Source: Geomonas ferrireducens
GTDB taxonomy: Bacteria; Desulfobacterota; Desulfuromonadia; Geobacterales; Geobacteraceae
DNA: 64,000 nucleotides
Reading direction: 5' to 3'
NCBI RefSeq assembly: GCF_004917065.1
Contig: NZ_SSYA01000004.1
Coordinates: 6,127 to 70,126, forward strand
Under the pieces are notes generated by a model that made no database searches, was not told where the DNA came from, and saw only the letters and a program-made list of their open reading frames with translations. The position numbers were made by a program, and so were the translations under genes. Shown here in pieces: positions 1-8,476 of this stretch; within the stretch, counting starts at the first letter, position 1, and each line of letters begins with the position of its first letter.

Positions 1-1190
1 GAGCTGTCGGCCTGGGAGAACTTCTCGAAGATGACGTCCAGGGCGTGCGGGGCGATGCCGATACCGGTATCGGCAACGGCGAACTTGAGCTGGACCTCGC
101 CGTCGTTCGTGCCCATGAGCAGGCACTTCACGGTGATCGACCCTTTGTGGGTGAACTTGAGCGCGTTACCTACCAGGTTGCCTAGCACCTGCCCTATCCT
201 CACCGAGTCGCCGGCCACGAACTGCGGCAGGTCGGGGCTCGCGTCGAGAAGCACCTGCACCCCCTTTTCCTGCCCGCGCAGCATGAACGGTTGGAGGCAG
301 CGGTCGAGGAAACGGTGCAGGTCGAAGACGATCGTCTCGAGGGTGATCATCCCTGCCTCCACCTTGGAGATGTCGAGGATTTCGTTGATGATGGTGAGAA
401 GGCTTTCGGCACAGTCGGAAAGCGACTCGAGATAGTTGCGCTGCACCTTGTCGAGCGGGGTTTCCATGAGGAGCCTCGCCAGACCGATGACACCGTTCAT
501 GGGCGTCCTGATCTCGTGGCTCATGTTGGCAAGAAAGACGCTCTTGGCGGCGGTGGCTGCCTCGGCGCGTACCAGGGCGTGCTCAAGCTCGGTGGTCCGC
601 TGCTGCACCTTGAGCTCCAGGTTCTGCATGTGCTCCTGGAGCATTTCGTAAAGCTCAGAGTTCTCCACCGCATAGGCGGTGTTGATCAGGATGCTGCTCA
701 GGGCGTTTAAGGTCGAGACCTCGGCGCTCAGGTGGCTTCCCCGCATGATGCCGGCGAACATCCCCCTGATGCGGCTGTTGGTGGCAAGTACGTGCAAGAC
801 GAGGGTGTCGGTCCCGGAGACGGTGGGGACCACCACCGGATGGTTCTGGTTCAGGGCCCACGCGAAGGTGCCGTCCTGGACACGTGCCTCGACTTCCTTC
901 CTTATCGCCGCTCCGGACCGTTCCGGTTCACAAACCGTGAGGTCGAAGGAGGAATCGTCGTCGATGCCGAACATGGAGAGGGTGGCGAAGGGAATCAGGC
1001 GCTTCAACTGCCCGAAGACGGCCCTGATCACGAAGGAAGACTCCTTCACCCGGTAGATGTCTGACTGCAGATCACTGCAGGCGGTGAGGACGTCGAGGGT
1101 GCGGACGTAGTTCAGGTTCGTCTCTTCGAGGAAGCTCACGCGCTCCTGGAGATTTCTGATCTGGAGATCCCTGGGGTCATCGGGCGCCAT
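1..1190 (-). CDS. Sensor histidine kinase, 3' part cut by window edge
   Basis: Membrane-free sensor kinase; about 396 codons are visible and the gene runs off the left edge. After a short N-terminal coiled segment comes a GAF-like region (about residues 40-185), a second coiled coil, then the H box [18 protein letters not shown] with the phospho-accepting His near residue 225, an N box [13 protein letters not shown] and a G1 box [20 protein letters not shown]. The H-box wording is typical of hybrid kinases, so a receiver domain may follow outside the window. No transmembrane segment is visible, so a cytoplasmic signal is likely. The ATG at 1190 overlaps the end of the HDOD gene by 14 bp, which suggests co-transcription and translational coupling. 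The input signal cannot be read from sequence. Confidence 0.9.
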   Translation of the reverse strand, partial: MAPDDPRDLQIRNLQERVSFLEETNLNYVRTLDVLTACSDLQSDIYRVKESSFVIRAVFGQLKRLIPFATLSMFGIDDDSSFDLTVCEPERSGAAIRKEVEARVQDGTFAWALNQNHPVVVPTVSGTDTLVLHVLATNSRIRGMFAGIMRGSHLSAEVSTLNALSSILINTAYAVENSELYEMLQEHMQNLELKVQQRTTELEHALVRAEAATAAKSVFLANMSHEIRTPMNGVIGLARLLMETPLDKVQRNYLESLSDCAESLLTIINEILDISKVEAGMITLETIVFDLHRFLDRCLQPFMLRGQEKGVQVLLDASPDLPQFVAGDSVRIGQVLGNLVGNALKFTHKGSITVKCLLMGTNDGEVQLKFAVADTGIGIAPHALDVIFEKFSQADS

Positions 1191-2052
1191 CTTCACCCCC
1201 GAAAAGGACCGAGACCGTCTGCTCGTAGGTCGTGTCCACCTGCTTGATAAGCGTCGGGAGGAAATAGCAGGAGATCTGCAGCCGCTCCCAGACTGCGTGG
1301 TCCAACTGCGGCACGAAGATCTCGCCGCTGTTGCCGATCTGCATGGCGTGGGCGATGATGTCGGCAAAATGCAGTATGGAGGCCTCACGGGGGTACTGGT
1401 CCGCTTTGCTGCAGTTGTGATGCGTCCCCACCGGCTCGGCCACGCGCGGCGGGATCTTCCAGCGCTTCAAGAGGGCTCCGCCGACATCCGCGTGGTCGAA
1501 GCCGAAGCGCTCACGTTCGGCGCAGTGCAGGATCATGCCGCTACTCCGGCACTCCTCGAGGAGTTCGAGGCAGATCTCCGGGACCCTCACGTACATGACG
1601 AGCCTTCCCACGTCGTGCAGGATTCCCGCGACGAAGAAGCGCTCCAGGTTCGCCTCCCGCTGGCTGGTGGCGAGCGTCCTGGCTGCCAGGCCGGTAGCGA
1701 TGCTGTGCTTCCAGAACTGCTCCATGTTGACCAGGTCCTCCGGTATCCCCTTGAAGACGTCCATGACGGAAAGGGCGAGGGCCAGGTCGCGCACCTGCAG
1801 GACGCCTATGATGGTGACCGCCTGGGTGATGGTGTCGATCTTTGAGAAGTAGCCGAAGAGGGGGCTGTTGGCGAGTTTGAGTATCCTCGCGGTGAGCCCC
1901 TGGTCCTCCGAGATGATCTTGGCGATGTCCCCTATGGAGCTTCTGGGGTGGTCGATCGCCTCGGAAAGCTGAGAGTAGAAAAGCGGGAGCGAATGTATGG
2001 TGGAGACATCCTCAACCATGTGCTCGACGGAGAGTTGGGGTTTACGCAGCAC
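1177..2052 (-). CDS. HDOD domain signalling protein
   Basis: A 291-residue protein that is almost entirely one HDOD domain: an N-terminal [12 protein letters not shown] region, the segment [20 protein letters not shown] typical of the family, and the HD-like stretch [20 protein letters not shown] proteins are related to HD-GYP phosphodiesterases but usually lack catalysis and act as scaffolds or regulators in signalling. The gene lies between a small gene (11 bp overlap) and a histidine kinase (14 bp overlap), so the three look like one signalling operon. Family assignment is firm; the partner and output are unknown. Confidence 0.9.
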   Translation of the reverse strand: MLRKPQLSVEHMVEDVSTIHSLPLFYSQLSEAIDHPRSSIGDIAKIISEDQGLTARILKLANSPLFGYFSKIDTITQAVTIIGVLQVRDLALALSVMDVFKGIPEDLVNMEQFWKHSIATGLAARTLATSQREANLERFFVAGILHDVGRLVMYVRVPEICLELLEECRSSGMILHCAERERFGFDHADVGGALLKRWKIPPRVAEPVGTHHNCSKADQYPREASILHFADIIAHAMQIGNSGEIFVPQLDHAVWERLQISCYFLPTLIKQVDTTYEQTVSVLFGGEDGAR

Positions 2053-2383
2053 GAGTCGCCCTCCTCTCGGTGCAGATGCGCATCAGCTCCTTTATCGCGG
2101 GATGGTCGGGGTCGTTGTAGACGAAAAGCCGCTCCACCTCGGCACGCGCCTCGGCGAGGAGCTCCGGATCTATCTCCGTGCTGGGGGAGGGGGGGGCTTC
2201 CGGGTCCTCCGCGATGGTCTCCCCGACGATTTCGACTTCGAGGACGCCCCACATGCGGAAGATGGAGAAATGCTTGTCGGTGAGCTCGGCACCGGACGGC
2301 AAGAGGAGCCGTCCGCTGCGGTCACAGACGTTGCGGCTGAGGACCATGCCCGGTGCGAGGTTGTCGATGTGAACCACTGCCAA
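2042..2383 (-). CDS. Small conserved protein at head of the kinase-HDOD operon
   Basis: A 113-residue protein starting at a TTG (complement of 2381-2383) with a GGAGG seven bases upstream; the reading frame stays open further upstream, but without a ribosome binding site. The N-terminal half (AVVHIDNLAPGMVLSRNVCD, then RLLLPSGAELTDKHFSIFRMWGV) looks like a small beta-rich module that commonly precedes HDOD or HD-GYP domains. The C-terminal half is acidic, then helical. It overlaps the HDOD gene by 11 bp. Perhaps a detached regulatory module working with the HDOD protein; this is inference. No catalytic motif is recognised. Confidence 0.7.
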   Translation of the reverse strand: MAVVHIDNLAPGMVLSRNVCDRSGRLLLPSGAELTDKHFSIFRMWGVLEVEIVGETIAEDPEAPPSPSTEIDPELLAEARAEVERLFVYNDPDHPAIKELMRICTERRATRAA

Positions 2384-2532
2384 AATAGATCCTCCTCTGC
2401 GCAGGCACCAGTTCTTATGGTGTCTGCCCCACGTATCGGTCCAGCTCGAAAATTCTTTAGCACCGGGTGGGTTTAAAAGAGAGCCTCCAGTAAGAGCGTC
2501 ACGACGGGGTAGGAATTGTCTCACAACATCTG

Positions 2533-2562
2533 TTGACATATGGACCTGCCCCTGTCTTTAAT
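2533..2562 (+). promoter_or_regulatory. Sigma-70-type promoter abutting the DMT transporter start
   Basis: TTGACA at 2533-2538, an 18-bp spacer and TTTAAT at 2557-2562. The expected transcription start (about 2569) falls on the second ATG of the transporter gene, so the message would be leaderless. Prediction by eye. Confidence 0.5.
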
Positions 2563-2568
2563 ATGCGG

Positions 2569-3495
2569 ATGCATACGACGACACAAGATGACCCGCGCTC
2601 TGCCAGAGCGACCTTTTGGCTGATACTGACCACCGTGTTCTGGGGTGGCAGTTTCATCTTCAACAAGATCGGCTTTCGCGAGATTCCGCCGCTTGATTTC
2701 TTCTTCTACAGGTTCGCGCTGGCTACGCTCATCATGGCGGTGCTCTGCCTGCCGCGCCTGAAAAAGCTTAACCGTGGCACCTTGAAGACCGGGGTTCTGG
2801 TCGGTCTGCCGCTCGCGGCGACGAATCTCTCCTTTGTCCTCGGGGTGAGCGGCACCAGCGTGTCCCGGGCGGGGTTTCTGAACAACCTGTTCGTGCTGCT
2901 CATTCCGCTTCTGTGCTTCGTCTTCTGGCGTGAGCGCCTGGATCGCTGGAGCGCGGGTGGGCTCTTCCTCGCCCTGGCCGGTCTCTGGCTCCTCGCCAAG
3001 GGGGGCGTGGACGGTTTCAACCAGGGGGACCTCCTCTCCACCCTGTGCGCCCTCTTCATCGCGCTGCAGATCATCGCCGTTTCCAGGCTGGTCGGCGCGG
3101 AGGACGTCTACCTTTTGAGCCTGATCCAGTTCGCGACCGTGGCTGCGGTCGGGGGCGTGCTGAACGTCGTCCTCCCGTCCCCTCCCTTCACGGTGACCTG
3201 GGTCTCGGTGGGTGCGCTCGTGTACTGCGCCGTCTTCCCCACCGTGGTCTGCTTCACCCTGCAAAACGCCTATCAGCGTTACACGACCCCCACAAAGGCG
3301 GGGCTCATCTACACGATGGACCCGGTCTGGAGCATGCTGGGGGGGACGCTCCTTCTGGGGGAGAGGCTTACCGCCGAGGAATGGACAGGTTGCGCCCTCA
3401 TCTTCGCCGCGGTAGTGCTTCCCCTTGGGGTGAAGCGCCTGCGTGAGCGCTACTCCGGCATCGGTTGCGCGGCCGAAGGGGCTGCCGCCGATTAG
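2569..3495 (+). CDS. EamA/DMT family inner-membrane transporter
   Basis: About 308 residues with roughly ten hydrophobic helices in two EamA repeats. The first starts FWLILTTVFWGGSFIFNKIG and contains FYRFALATLIMAVL. The second covers about residues 155-300 and includes the family-typical AGLIYTMDPVWSMLGGTLLL followed by GERLTAEEWTGCALI. Members export amino acids, metabolites or drugs; the substrate cannot be inferred. The start is uncertain: ATGs at 2563 and 2569 lie in frame, neither has a Shine-Dalgarno, and a promoter ends at 2562, so 2569 is chosen as a leaderless start. It is transcribed away from the kinase-HDOD operon. Confidence 0.85.
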   Translation: MHTTTQDDPRSARATFWLILTTVFWGGSFIFNKIGFREIPPLDFFFYRFALATLIMAVLCLPRLKKLNRGTLKTGVLVGLPLAATNLSFVLGVSGTSVSRAGFLNNLFVLLIPLLCFVFWRERLDRWSAGGLFLALAGLWLLAKGGVDGFNQGDLLSTLCALFIALQIIAVSRLVGAEDVYLLSLIQFATVAAVGGVLNVVLPSPPFTVTWVSVGALVYCAVFPTVVCFTLQNAYQRYTTPTKAGLIYTMDPVWSMLGGTLLLGERLTAEEWTGCALIFAAVVLPLGVKRLRERYSGIGCAAEGAAAD

Positions 3496-3507
3496 CCACG
3501 CGTCGCT

Positions 3508-3536
3508 TTGACACCCGGGATATCATCGACTACGCT
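3508..3536 (+). promoter_or_regulatory. Possible promoter of the DNA glycosylase gene
   Basis: TTGACA at 3508-3513, a 17-bp spacer and a weak TACGCT at 3531-3536. It lies in the 82-bp gap before the Fpg/Nei-type gene. The same gap holds an 8-bp inverted repeat (CGCTTTGA at 3505, TCAAAGCG at 3546). Confidence 0.35.
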
Positions 3537-3577
3537 GCAAGCACATCAAAGCGCCGCCTGCGGCACGAGGAGGAGCC

Positions 3578-4363
3578 ATGCCTGAGCTTCCTGATCTTAC
3601 CGTCTATGCCGAAAACCTAGGGAAGGCCCTCGTGGGGAAGAGGATCGAGAAAGGCGAGTACCACGGGAGGGGACGCCTCAACGTCGCAGCCGAGGAGCTT
3701 GCCGCCGCCGTCGCGGGTGCCGAGGTGACCGCTGTGGAGCGCACCGGCAAACAGGTGACCTTTCGGCTTGGCAACGGCAACACGCTGAAAATCCACCTGA
3801 TGCTTACCGGCGGGTTCGCCCTTGCCGGTTCCTCCGCAGTGCAGGAGGTCCGCTACCCGGTGCTCACCCTGCTCTTTGCCGACAGTACTGCCCTCGCCGT
3901 GGCCGACGAGAAGGGATGGGCGAGCGTCACCCTGAACCCCGGCGCCGAGAAGGAAGCGCCTGACGCGCTGGAGCTCACCGAGGAGGAGTTGCAGCGGTTG
4001 TGCGCCAGGAAGCCCCGCACCATGATCAAGCCTTTGCTTCTCGACCAGGCGCTGATCGGGGGCATCGGTAACGCCTATGCCGACGAGATCCTCTGGGCCG
4101 CGCGCATCTCCCCGAAATCCCCCGCTGGCAAGCTTCCCCCGGAGGCAGTACGGGCCCTCGCCGGGGCGATTCCTGCGGTCTTGAACGACGCCATCGCGGA
4201 GTTGAGAAAGCGCCACCCGGACATGGTTTCCGGTGAATATCGCGAGTTTCTGAAGGTGCACCGCCCCGAGCTTAAGACCTCCCCCACCGGTGCCAGGATC
4301 ATCAAGGAGAACGTCCAGTCCAAGCGGACCTACTACACCGAGGAACAACTGCTGTACCAGTAG
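3578..4363 (+). CDS. Fpg/Nei family DNA glycosylase without zinc-finger cysteines
   Basis: A 261-residue base-excision repair enzyme that would remove oxidised bases and nick the strand. The N-terminus MPELPDLTVY gives the family's catalytic Pro (after Met removal) and Glu. The Lys of RTGKQVTFRL (about residue 59) and the H2TH segment LIGGIGNAYADEILWAARIS (about 160-180) are in place. The C-terminal segment after HRPELKTSPTG keeps a beta-hairpin-like shape (ARIIKENVQSKRTYYTEEQ) but has none of the four zinc-binding cysteines of classical Fpg, so it resembles zincless-finger members. A GAGGAGGAGCC ribosome binding site precedes the ATG. Whether it prefers 8-oxoguanine or oxidised pyrimidines cannot be decided. 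Confidence 0.88.
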   Translation: MPELPDLTVYAENLGKALVGKRIEKGEYHGRGRLNVAAEELAAAVAGAEVTAVERTGKQVTFRLGNGNTLKIHLMLTGGFALAGSSAVQEVRYPVLTLLFADSTALAVADEKGWASVTLNPGAEKEAPDALELTEEELQRLCARKPRTMIKPLLLDQALIGGIGNAYADEILWAARISPKSPAGKLPPEAVRALAGAIPAVLNDAIAELRKRHPDMVSGEYREFLKVHRPELKTSPTGARIIKENVQSKRTYYTEEQLLYQ

Positions 4364-4406
4364 CATCTTGCGTCCCCCGGACCCGCCGTTACCGAGTCAT
4401 CGCCTG

Positions 4407-4431
4407 AAGCGCCCCCATGGGGCGCTTTTTT
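4407..4431 (+). terminator. Rho-independent terminator after the glycosylase gene
   Basis: Stem AGCGCCCC (4408-4415) with GGGGCGCT (4419-4426), a three-base loop and a T-run to about 4431. Confidence 0.85.
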
Positions 4432-4468
4432 ATTGTCCTTCGCGAACCGGGCGAAGGTGCCGGACCGG

Positions 4469-4496
4469 TTGACAAGAAGCCAAAGCCGGATACCTT
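4469..4496 (+). promoter_or_regulatory. Possible promoter of the DUF4142 gene
   Basis: TTGACA at 4469-4474, a 16-bp spacer, TACCTT at 4491-4496. A small inverted repeat (AGATT...AATCT, about 4506-4520) sits in the leader. Confidence 0.4.
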
Positions 4497-4557
4497 TTCA
4501 CGGTTAGATTTTGCTAATCTGACGAACCCCATGGCTTCGGCCACAAAAGGAGGCAAC

Positions 4558-5085
4558 ATGAAAAGGAGATTGGTATGGATGGCGGTGGTTTCCCTGTTCG
4601 CATTCTGCAGCATGCTTCTTCCGGCACTGGCGGCTGACAAGCTGACCATGTCCGAGAAGTCCTTCGTCAAGAAGGCGGCGAGCGGCGGCATGATGGAGGT
4701 CGAACTGGGACAGTTGGCTAAGGAAAAGGCAAAGTCACAGGAAGTGAAGGATTTCGCCCAGCTCATGGTGACCGATCACGGCAAGGCGAACGACGAGCTG
4801 AAGACGGCGGTGGGCAACAAGTACAAAATTCCCGCGAAGATGGAGCTGAAGCACAAGGCGATGGTCGAGAAGTTTCAGAAAACCTCGGCCGACGAGTTCG
4901 ACAAGAAGTACGCGGAAGCGATGGTGAAGGACCACAAGAAGGACGTCGAGGACTTCAAAAAGGCGAGCAAGAAGGTGAAGGACCCCGAGATCAAGGCGTG
5001 GATCGACAAGACCCTGCCGACCCTGGAGCAGCACCTGCAGCACGCGAAGGATATGGCGCAGAAGGTGGGCGCCGCGAAGAAGTAG
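4558..5085 (+). CDS. DUF4142 (ferritin-like four-helix) exported protein
   Basis: A 175-residue protein with a Sec signal peptide (MKRRLVWMAVVSLFAFCSML, predicted cleavage after ALA-A near residue 24) and a Lys-rich helical body. The DUF4142 wording is clear: SEKSFVKKAASGGMMEVELG, AQLMVTDHGKANDEL and TLPTLEQHLQHAKDMA. It would sit in the periplasm. The function of the family is not established. The start is fixed by AAAGGAGG just upstream of 4558. It stands alone between two strong terminators. Confidence 0.88.
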   Translation: MKRRLVWMAVVSLFAFCSMLLPALAADKLTMSEKSFVKKAASGGMMEVELGQLAKEKAKSQEVKDFAQLMVTDHGKANDELKTAVGNKYKIPAKMELKHKAMVEKFQKTSADEFDKKYAEAMVKDHKKDVEDFKKASKKVKDPEIKAWIDKTLPTLEQHLQHAKDMAQKVGAAKK

Positions 5086-5112
5086 TCGGTGTTGCAAAAG
5101 GGGAAAAGGAGA

Positions 5113-5145
5113 GGGGCTCTGCCGCAAGGCGAAGCCCCTTTTTTT
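5113..5145 (+). terminator. Terminator between DUF4142 gene and malQ
   Basis: GGGGCT (5113-5118) pairs with AGCCCC (5133-5138), followed by a seven-base T-run. It separates two convergent genes; the opposite side is only mildly T-rich for minus-strand transcripts. Confidence 0.85.
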
Positions 5146-5147
5146 GT

Positions 5148-6638
5148 TCAGCGTGCCCTGTCGTAGCGCAGCGTCATCTCCGCCAGGCGGTGCGCCGCCC
5201 CGGTGAGATCGACCGATGGGGAAAGGCGCCACTGCCAGTTGCCTTCGCTTCCCCCCGGTGTGTTCATCCTGGTGTCGGCCCCGCCGCCGACGAGATCCTG
5301 CAGCTGGATCATCGCGGTGCGCGCGACCGACATCTGTGCGAGCCTGATCAGTTCCCAGCCCGCCTCGTCCACATGGTCGCGACCTAGGTAATCGGACAGG
5401 CGCTTTTTCTCATCCTCCCCTGCCTCCTCAAACCACCCCCGCGCCGTGTTGGTGTCGTGCGTCCCGGTGTAGGCGACGCTATTTTCCGGGTGGTTGTGGG
5501 GGAGGTAGATCTTGGCGTCATCCTGGAATGCGACAACGAGCACCTTCATCCCCGGTATGCCGAACTGCGCCATCTTCTCCCGCACCTCGGCGGTGATGAC
5601 GCCGAGATCCTCTGCGATGACCGGGAAGGTGGGGAAGTACCGCACCATGGTGTAGAGGAACTCGTCGGAGGGGACCGGCTGCCAGCTCCCCTTAAGTGCG
5701 TCCTCAGCACTCGCCGGGACTTCCCAGTACGATATGAGCCCGCGGAAGTGGTCGATGCGCACCACGTCGAAGCGTCTGAACAGGTGGTGAAAACGGGCAA
5801 CCCACCAGTAGAACCCGTTTTCCCGCAGGGCGTCCCAGTTATAGGCGGCGCAGTCGAAGAGCTGTCCCTTCTCGCTGAAGTTGTCGGGCGGGCTCCCCGC
5901 CTGTACGTACGGCCTCTTGTTCTCGTCCACCTTGAAAAACTCCGGGTGTACCCAGATATCGGCGGCGTCGTAGCTCATGAACATGGGGAAGTCGCCGATC
6001 ACGCTGATCCCCTTGTCGTTGCAGTGCTGCTTCAGGGCTTGCCACTGGCGGTTGACGACGTACTGCAGGAACTTCTCCCGCTCCACGGAGTCCGAGAGTT
6101 CGTCGCTCATCTGCCGCACCTCGTCGCTTGTGCGGCGCCTCAACGCCTCGGGCCACTCGGCGAGGGGAAGGCCGTTCAGGCGCGCGGTCATCGCGTTGTG
6201 CAGTGCGTGGTCGTCGAGCCATTGTGCATTGTCGCGGCAGAACGAGGCGTACTCCTGGTCTGCCGCCTGCTCCTCTTTGAAGCGGTGGTGCGCACGCAGG
6301 AAGAGGTGGTTCTTGAAGCGCGAGACCGCCTGGTAGTCGACGCGCAGCGCGTCGAAGGGGGGATGGTCTTCCACCTCCGCCTGGGTCAGGAGCCCGTCGG
6401 CGACCAGGAGTTGCGGACTGATGAGGGCCGTGTTGCCGGCGCAGGAAGAGACGCTGATGAAGGGCGAATCGAGGAACCTCTCGTTGGTCGGGTTGAGCGG
6501 CAGCACCTGCCAGTAACTCTGCTTTGCCTCGTGGAGAAATTCGGCGAAACGGTAGGCACCGGGACCGAAGTCGCCGATGCCGAAGGGGGAAGGGAGTGAG
6601 GTGACGTGACAGAGCACGCCGCTGGCGCGTCTTTTCAT
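5148..6638 (-). CDS. malQ: 4-alpha-glucanotransferase (amylomaltase)
   Basis: A 496-residue GH77 enzyme that disproportionates maltodextrins in glycogen/maltodextrin metabolism. It starts MKRRASGVLCHVTSLPSPFG, the usual amylomaltase N-terminus. The catalytic regions are visible: the nucleophile Asp in DVVRIDHFRGLISYW, the acid Glu in VIAEDLGVITAEV and the third Asp in TGTHDTNTARGWF. GGAGG lies four bases before the ATG. A long hairpin with a T-run ends only two bases from that ribosome binding site, which is unusual (see findings). glgX lies about 5 kb away on the other strand. Confidence 0.95.
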   Translation of the reverse strand: MKRRASGVLCHVTSLPSPFGIGDFGPGAYRFAEFLHEAKQSYWQVLPLNPTNERFLDSPFISVSSCAGNTALISPQLLVADGLLTQAEVEDHPPFDALRVDYQAVSRFKNHLFLRAHHRFKEEQAADQEYASFCRDNAQWLDDHALHNAMTARLNGLPLAEWPEALRRRTSDEVRQMSDELSDSVEREKFLQYVVNRQWQALKQHCNDKGISVIGDFPMFMSYDAADIWVHPEFFKVDENKRPYVQAGSPPDNFSEKGQLFDCAAYNWDALRENGFYWWVARFHHLFRRFDVVRIDHFRGLISYWEVPASAEDALKGSWQPVPSDEFLYTMVRYFPTFPVIAEDLGVITAEVREKMAQFGIPGMKVLVVAFQDDAKIYLPHNHPENSVAYTGTHDTNTARGWFEEAGEDEKKRLSDYLGRDHVDEAGWELIRLAQMSVARTAMIQLQDLVGGGADTRMNTPGGSEGNWQWRLSPSVDLTGAAHRLAEMTLRYDRAR

Positions 6639-6648
6639 GATGCCTCCG

Positions 6649-6712
6649 AAAAAGGCCCCACCTGTTTCAAGGGGGATCAGGTGCCTGTCCCCTTCAAGAC
6701 AAGTGGGGCCTT
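6649..6712 (-). terminator. Long hairpin with T-run directly upstream of malQ
   Basis: AAGGCCCCAC (6652-6661) pairs with GTGGGGCCTT (6703-6712), and the pairing continues inward to AAGGGG/CCCCTT, about 20 of 24 positions. On the minus strand TTTTT (6653-6649) follows, so it can end the cytochrome transcript. The minus-strand core GGGGACAGGCACC (complement of 6680-6692) resembles REP-like palindromes known from many proteobacteria; that link is from memory. Confidence 0.7.
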
Positions 6713-6749
6713 GGGTGTGATACTGGGAGCGGCCGTTCCTCTTTAAAGG

Positions 6750-8288
6750 CTAGAGCACCCTGAGGAAGGCAACTAAGTCGTTTTGCTCCTGCTGGGTGAG
6801 TCGCAAACCAAGCACCAGGTCGAAAAACTTCACCGTGTCCTCAAGGGTGAGGCAGCGGCCGTCGTGCATGTAGGGGGGGCTCTCCTTGATGCCTCGCAGG
6901 GTGAAGGTCTTGATGGGGCCGTCGCCGGGCTCCCTGGTGAAGCGATCAAGCTGCAGATCATGCATCATGTGATCGAGGTAGAACGGAGCGGGATGGCAGA
7001 CGCCGCACCTCCCCTTGCCGAAGAAGACCTGCTGGCCTGCCATTTCCGACTGGGTCGCTTGGGCTGGGTAGAGGAAGCCTGCTGGGTCGAGTTTCGGGGC
7101 GGGGGGGACGTCGAACATGTTCTGCATCTGTGCCATGTGCGACACCTGCACCCGGCTGATGATGTTCATCCCCTTCTTGGCGGCGTGGATCTCGTCACCG
7201 TTAAAGTAGGCGGTGCGCTGCTCGAACTCGGAGAAGTCTTCCACCGAACGGAGGCTGCGCTTGGAGGAGTGGACCTGCTGGTTGAAAAGCCCCCTGAGGC
7301 TCACCGTGTCGAGGCGGAAACGCCGCTCCTGAGGCCGGATGTCGGGGCTTAGGTGAAACTGTGCCGTGGTGTGGCCGTTCACGTGGCAGTCGAGGCAGGC
7401 GACCCCGAGGCTCGGCTGTGGCGACTTGCGGTCGTCGGTCGGGTTGAATTCCTCCTGGGGGAAGGGGGTGACCAGCATGCGAAGGCCGTCGAGCTGCACC
7501 GGGGTGAGGAGGTCCTTGAAGAGACGGTAGTAGTTGTTGATGGAGACCACCTCGCCGCGCGAGACGTCGCCCAGTTCCGGCCGGTTCTGCAGGAATATCG
7601 CGGGTGGAAACTCGGGAAGAAAGGCGTCGGGGAGATCGAAGTCGACGTCGAAGCGCTGCAGCCTCGGGAACATGTCGATCTGGATCTGCGGGAAGACCTG
7701 CCCGCCGTTAACCTGCTTGGGATGGGGCAGCGGCGGATAGGGGAAGAGGTTCTTCGACCTCATATCTGCCGGGTTCATCGCGGCCAAGCTCTCCCAGGTC
7801 GTTCCCTTTGCCAGCCGCGCCGTCGGCCCGACGGCGATCGGCTTGCCGCGCGACATCTTCACATCGGGCGCAAGCCGCGGCCGCAGGTCGTAGCGCGACT
7901 CCAGAAGCCGCCTCTGCGTCTCCATTACCTTGGGCTTTTCACCGGCATCCTTCTGATAAACCTCCTGGAAGGTCATCATCGGTTTTTTCGCGTCCAGCGG
8001 ATCGCGGTAGAAGTCGAACCCGAGGATCTTTCCTTCGTCCGGTTGGTTCTTGAACGCAGTGGAGGAAGGCTCCGCCTTGGTCGCATGGAAGACGTCGGAC
8101 TGGTCGTGGCTCCCTCTTTGCTGTTCAGGGCGAGTAGCCGGCACATCCCTCGGCATCTGGGCTTCCATCACCGCGTCCGGCGGCGCCTTGCGGGAAGGCT
8201 GCCCCTCCGCGGTCCAAGAGTTGACGGCGGGGAGGATGAGAGCGGCTGCAATAAACAGTGACGATACAACGGTGGCGTCTTTTCTCAT
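6750..8288 (-). CDS. Exported diheme c-type cytochrome, peroxidase/MauG-like
   Basis: A 512-residue periplasmic protein with a signal peptide (RKDATVVSSLFIAAALILPA) and two heme c sites, CLDCH in the middle and CGVCH in the C-terminal third. The C-terminus (TLRGIKESPPYMHDGRCLTL, then FFDLVLGLRL and DLVAFLRVL) matches the end of diheme cytochrome c peroxidase/MauG proteins, but the N-terminal 300 residues do not, so peroxidase activity is uncertain; an electron-transfer role is possible. The start at 8288 is set by AAAAAGGAGCC. A T9G9 homopolymer pair (plus strand 8299-8316) adjoins the ribosome binding site. Its terminator hairpin adjoins malQ. Confidence 0.8.
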   Translation of the reverse strand: MRKDATVVSSLFIAAALILPAVNSWTAEGQPSRKAPPDAVMEAQMPRDVPATRPEQQRGSHDQSDVFHATKAEPSSTAFKNQPDEGKILGFDFYRDPLDAKKPMMTFQEVYQKDAGEKPKVMETQRRLLESRYDLRPRLAPDVKMSRGKPIAVGPTARLAKGTTWESLAAMNPADMRSKNLFPYPPLPHPKQVNGGQVFPQIQIDMFPRLQRFDVDFDLPDAFLPEFPPAIFLQNRPELGDVSRGEVVSINNYYRLFKDLLTPVQLDGLRMLVTPFPQEEFNPTDDRKSPQPSLGVACLDCHVNGHTTAQFHLSPDIRPQERRFRLDTVSLRGLFNQQVHSSKRSLRSVEDFSEFEQRTAYFNGDEIHAAKKGMNIISRVQVSHMAQMQNMFDVPPAPKLDPAGFLYPAQATQSEMAGQQVFFGKGRCGVCHPAPFYLDHMMHDLQLDRFTREPGDGPIKTFTLRGIKESPPYMHDGRCLTLEDTVKFFDLVLGLRLTQQEQNDLVAFLRVL

Positions 8289-8476
8289 ACCAGGCTCCTT
8301 TTTTTTTGGGGGGGGGATGTTGGAACCCGCTAATTTTTCCACGGTCGCTGGGGAAGTCAAACCGTACTGAGGACTTAGGCGCCATCAGGGAAGACAGGCA
8401 GAGTGAAGGACGCGGTGCCTTTTCATGTCGCGCCGATAGGATCTGTTGCCGTGTGCCATGGTTCCTTTCTTAGTTT

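Noticed and set aside
3505-3553. Terminator formed by the CGCTTTGA/TCAAAGCG inverted repeat
   Set aside because: The arms are 33 bp apart with no T-run; it may be chance or a regulator site, too weak to list.
4417-4557. N-terminal extension of the DUF4142 protein
   Set aside because: It would begin inside a terminator hairpin, and the true start has a perfect ribosome binding site followed by a signal peptide.
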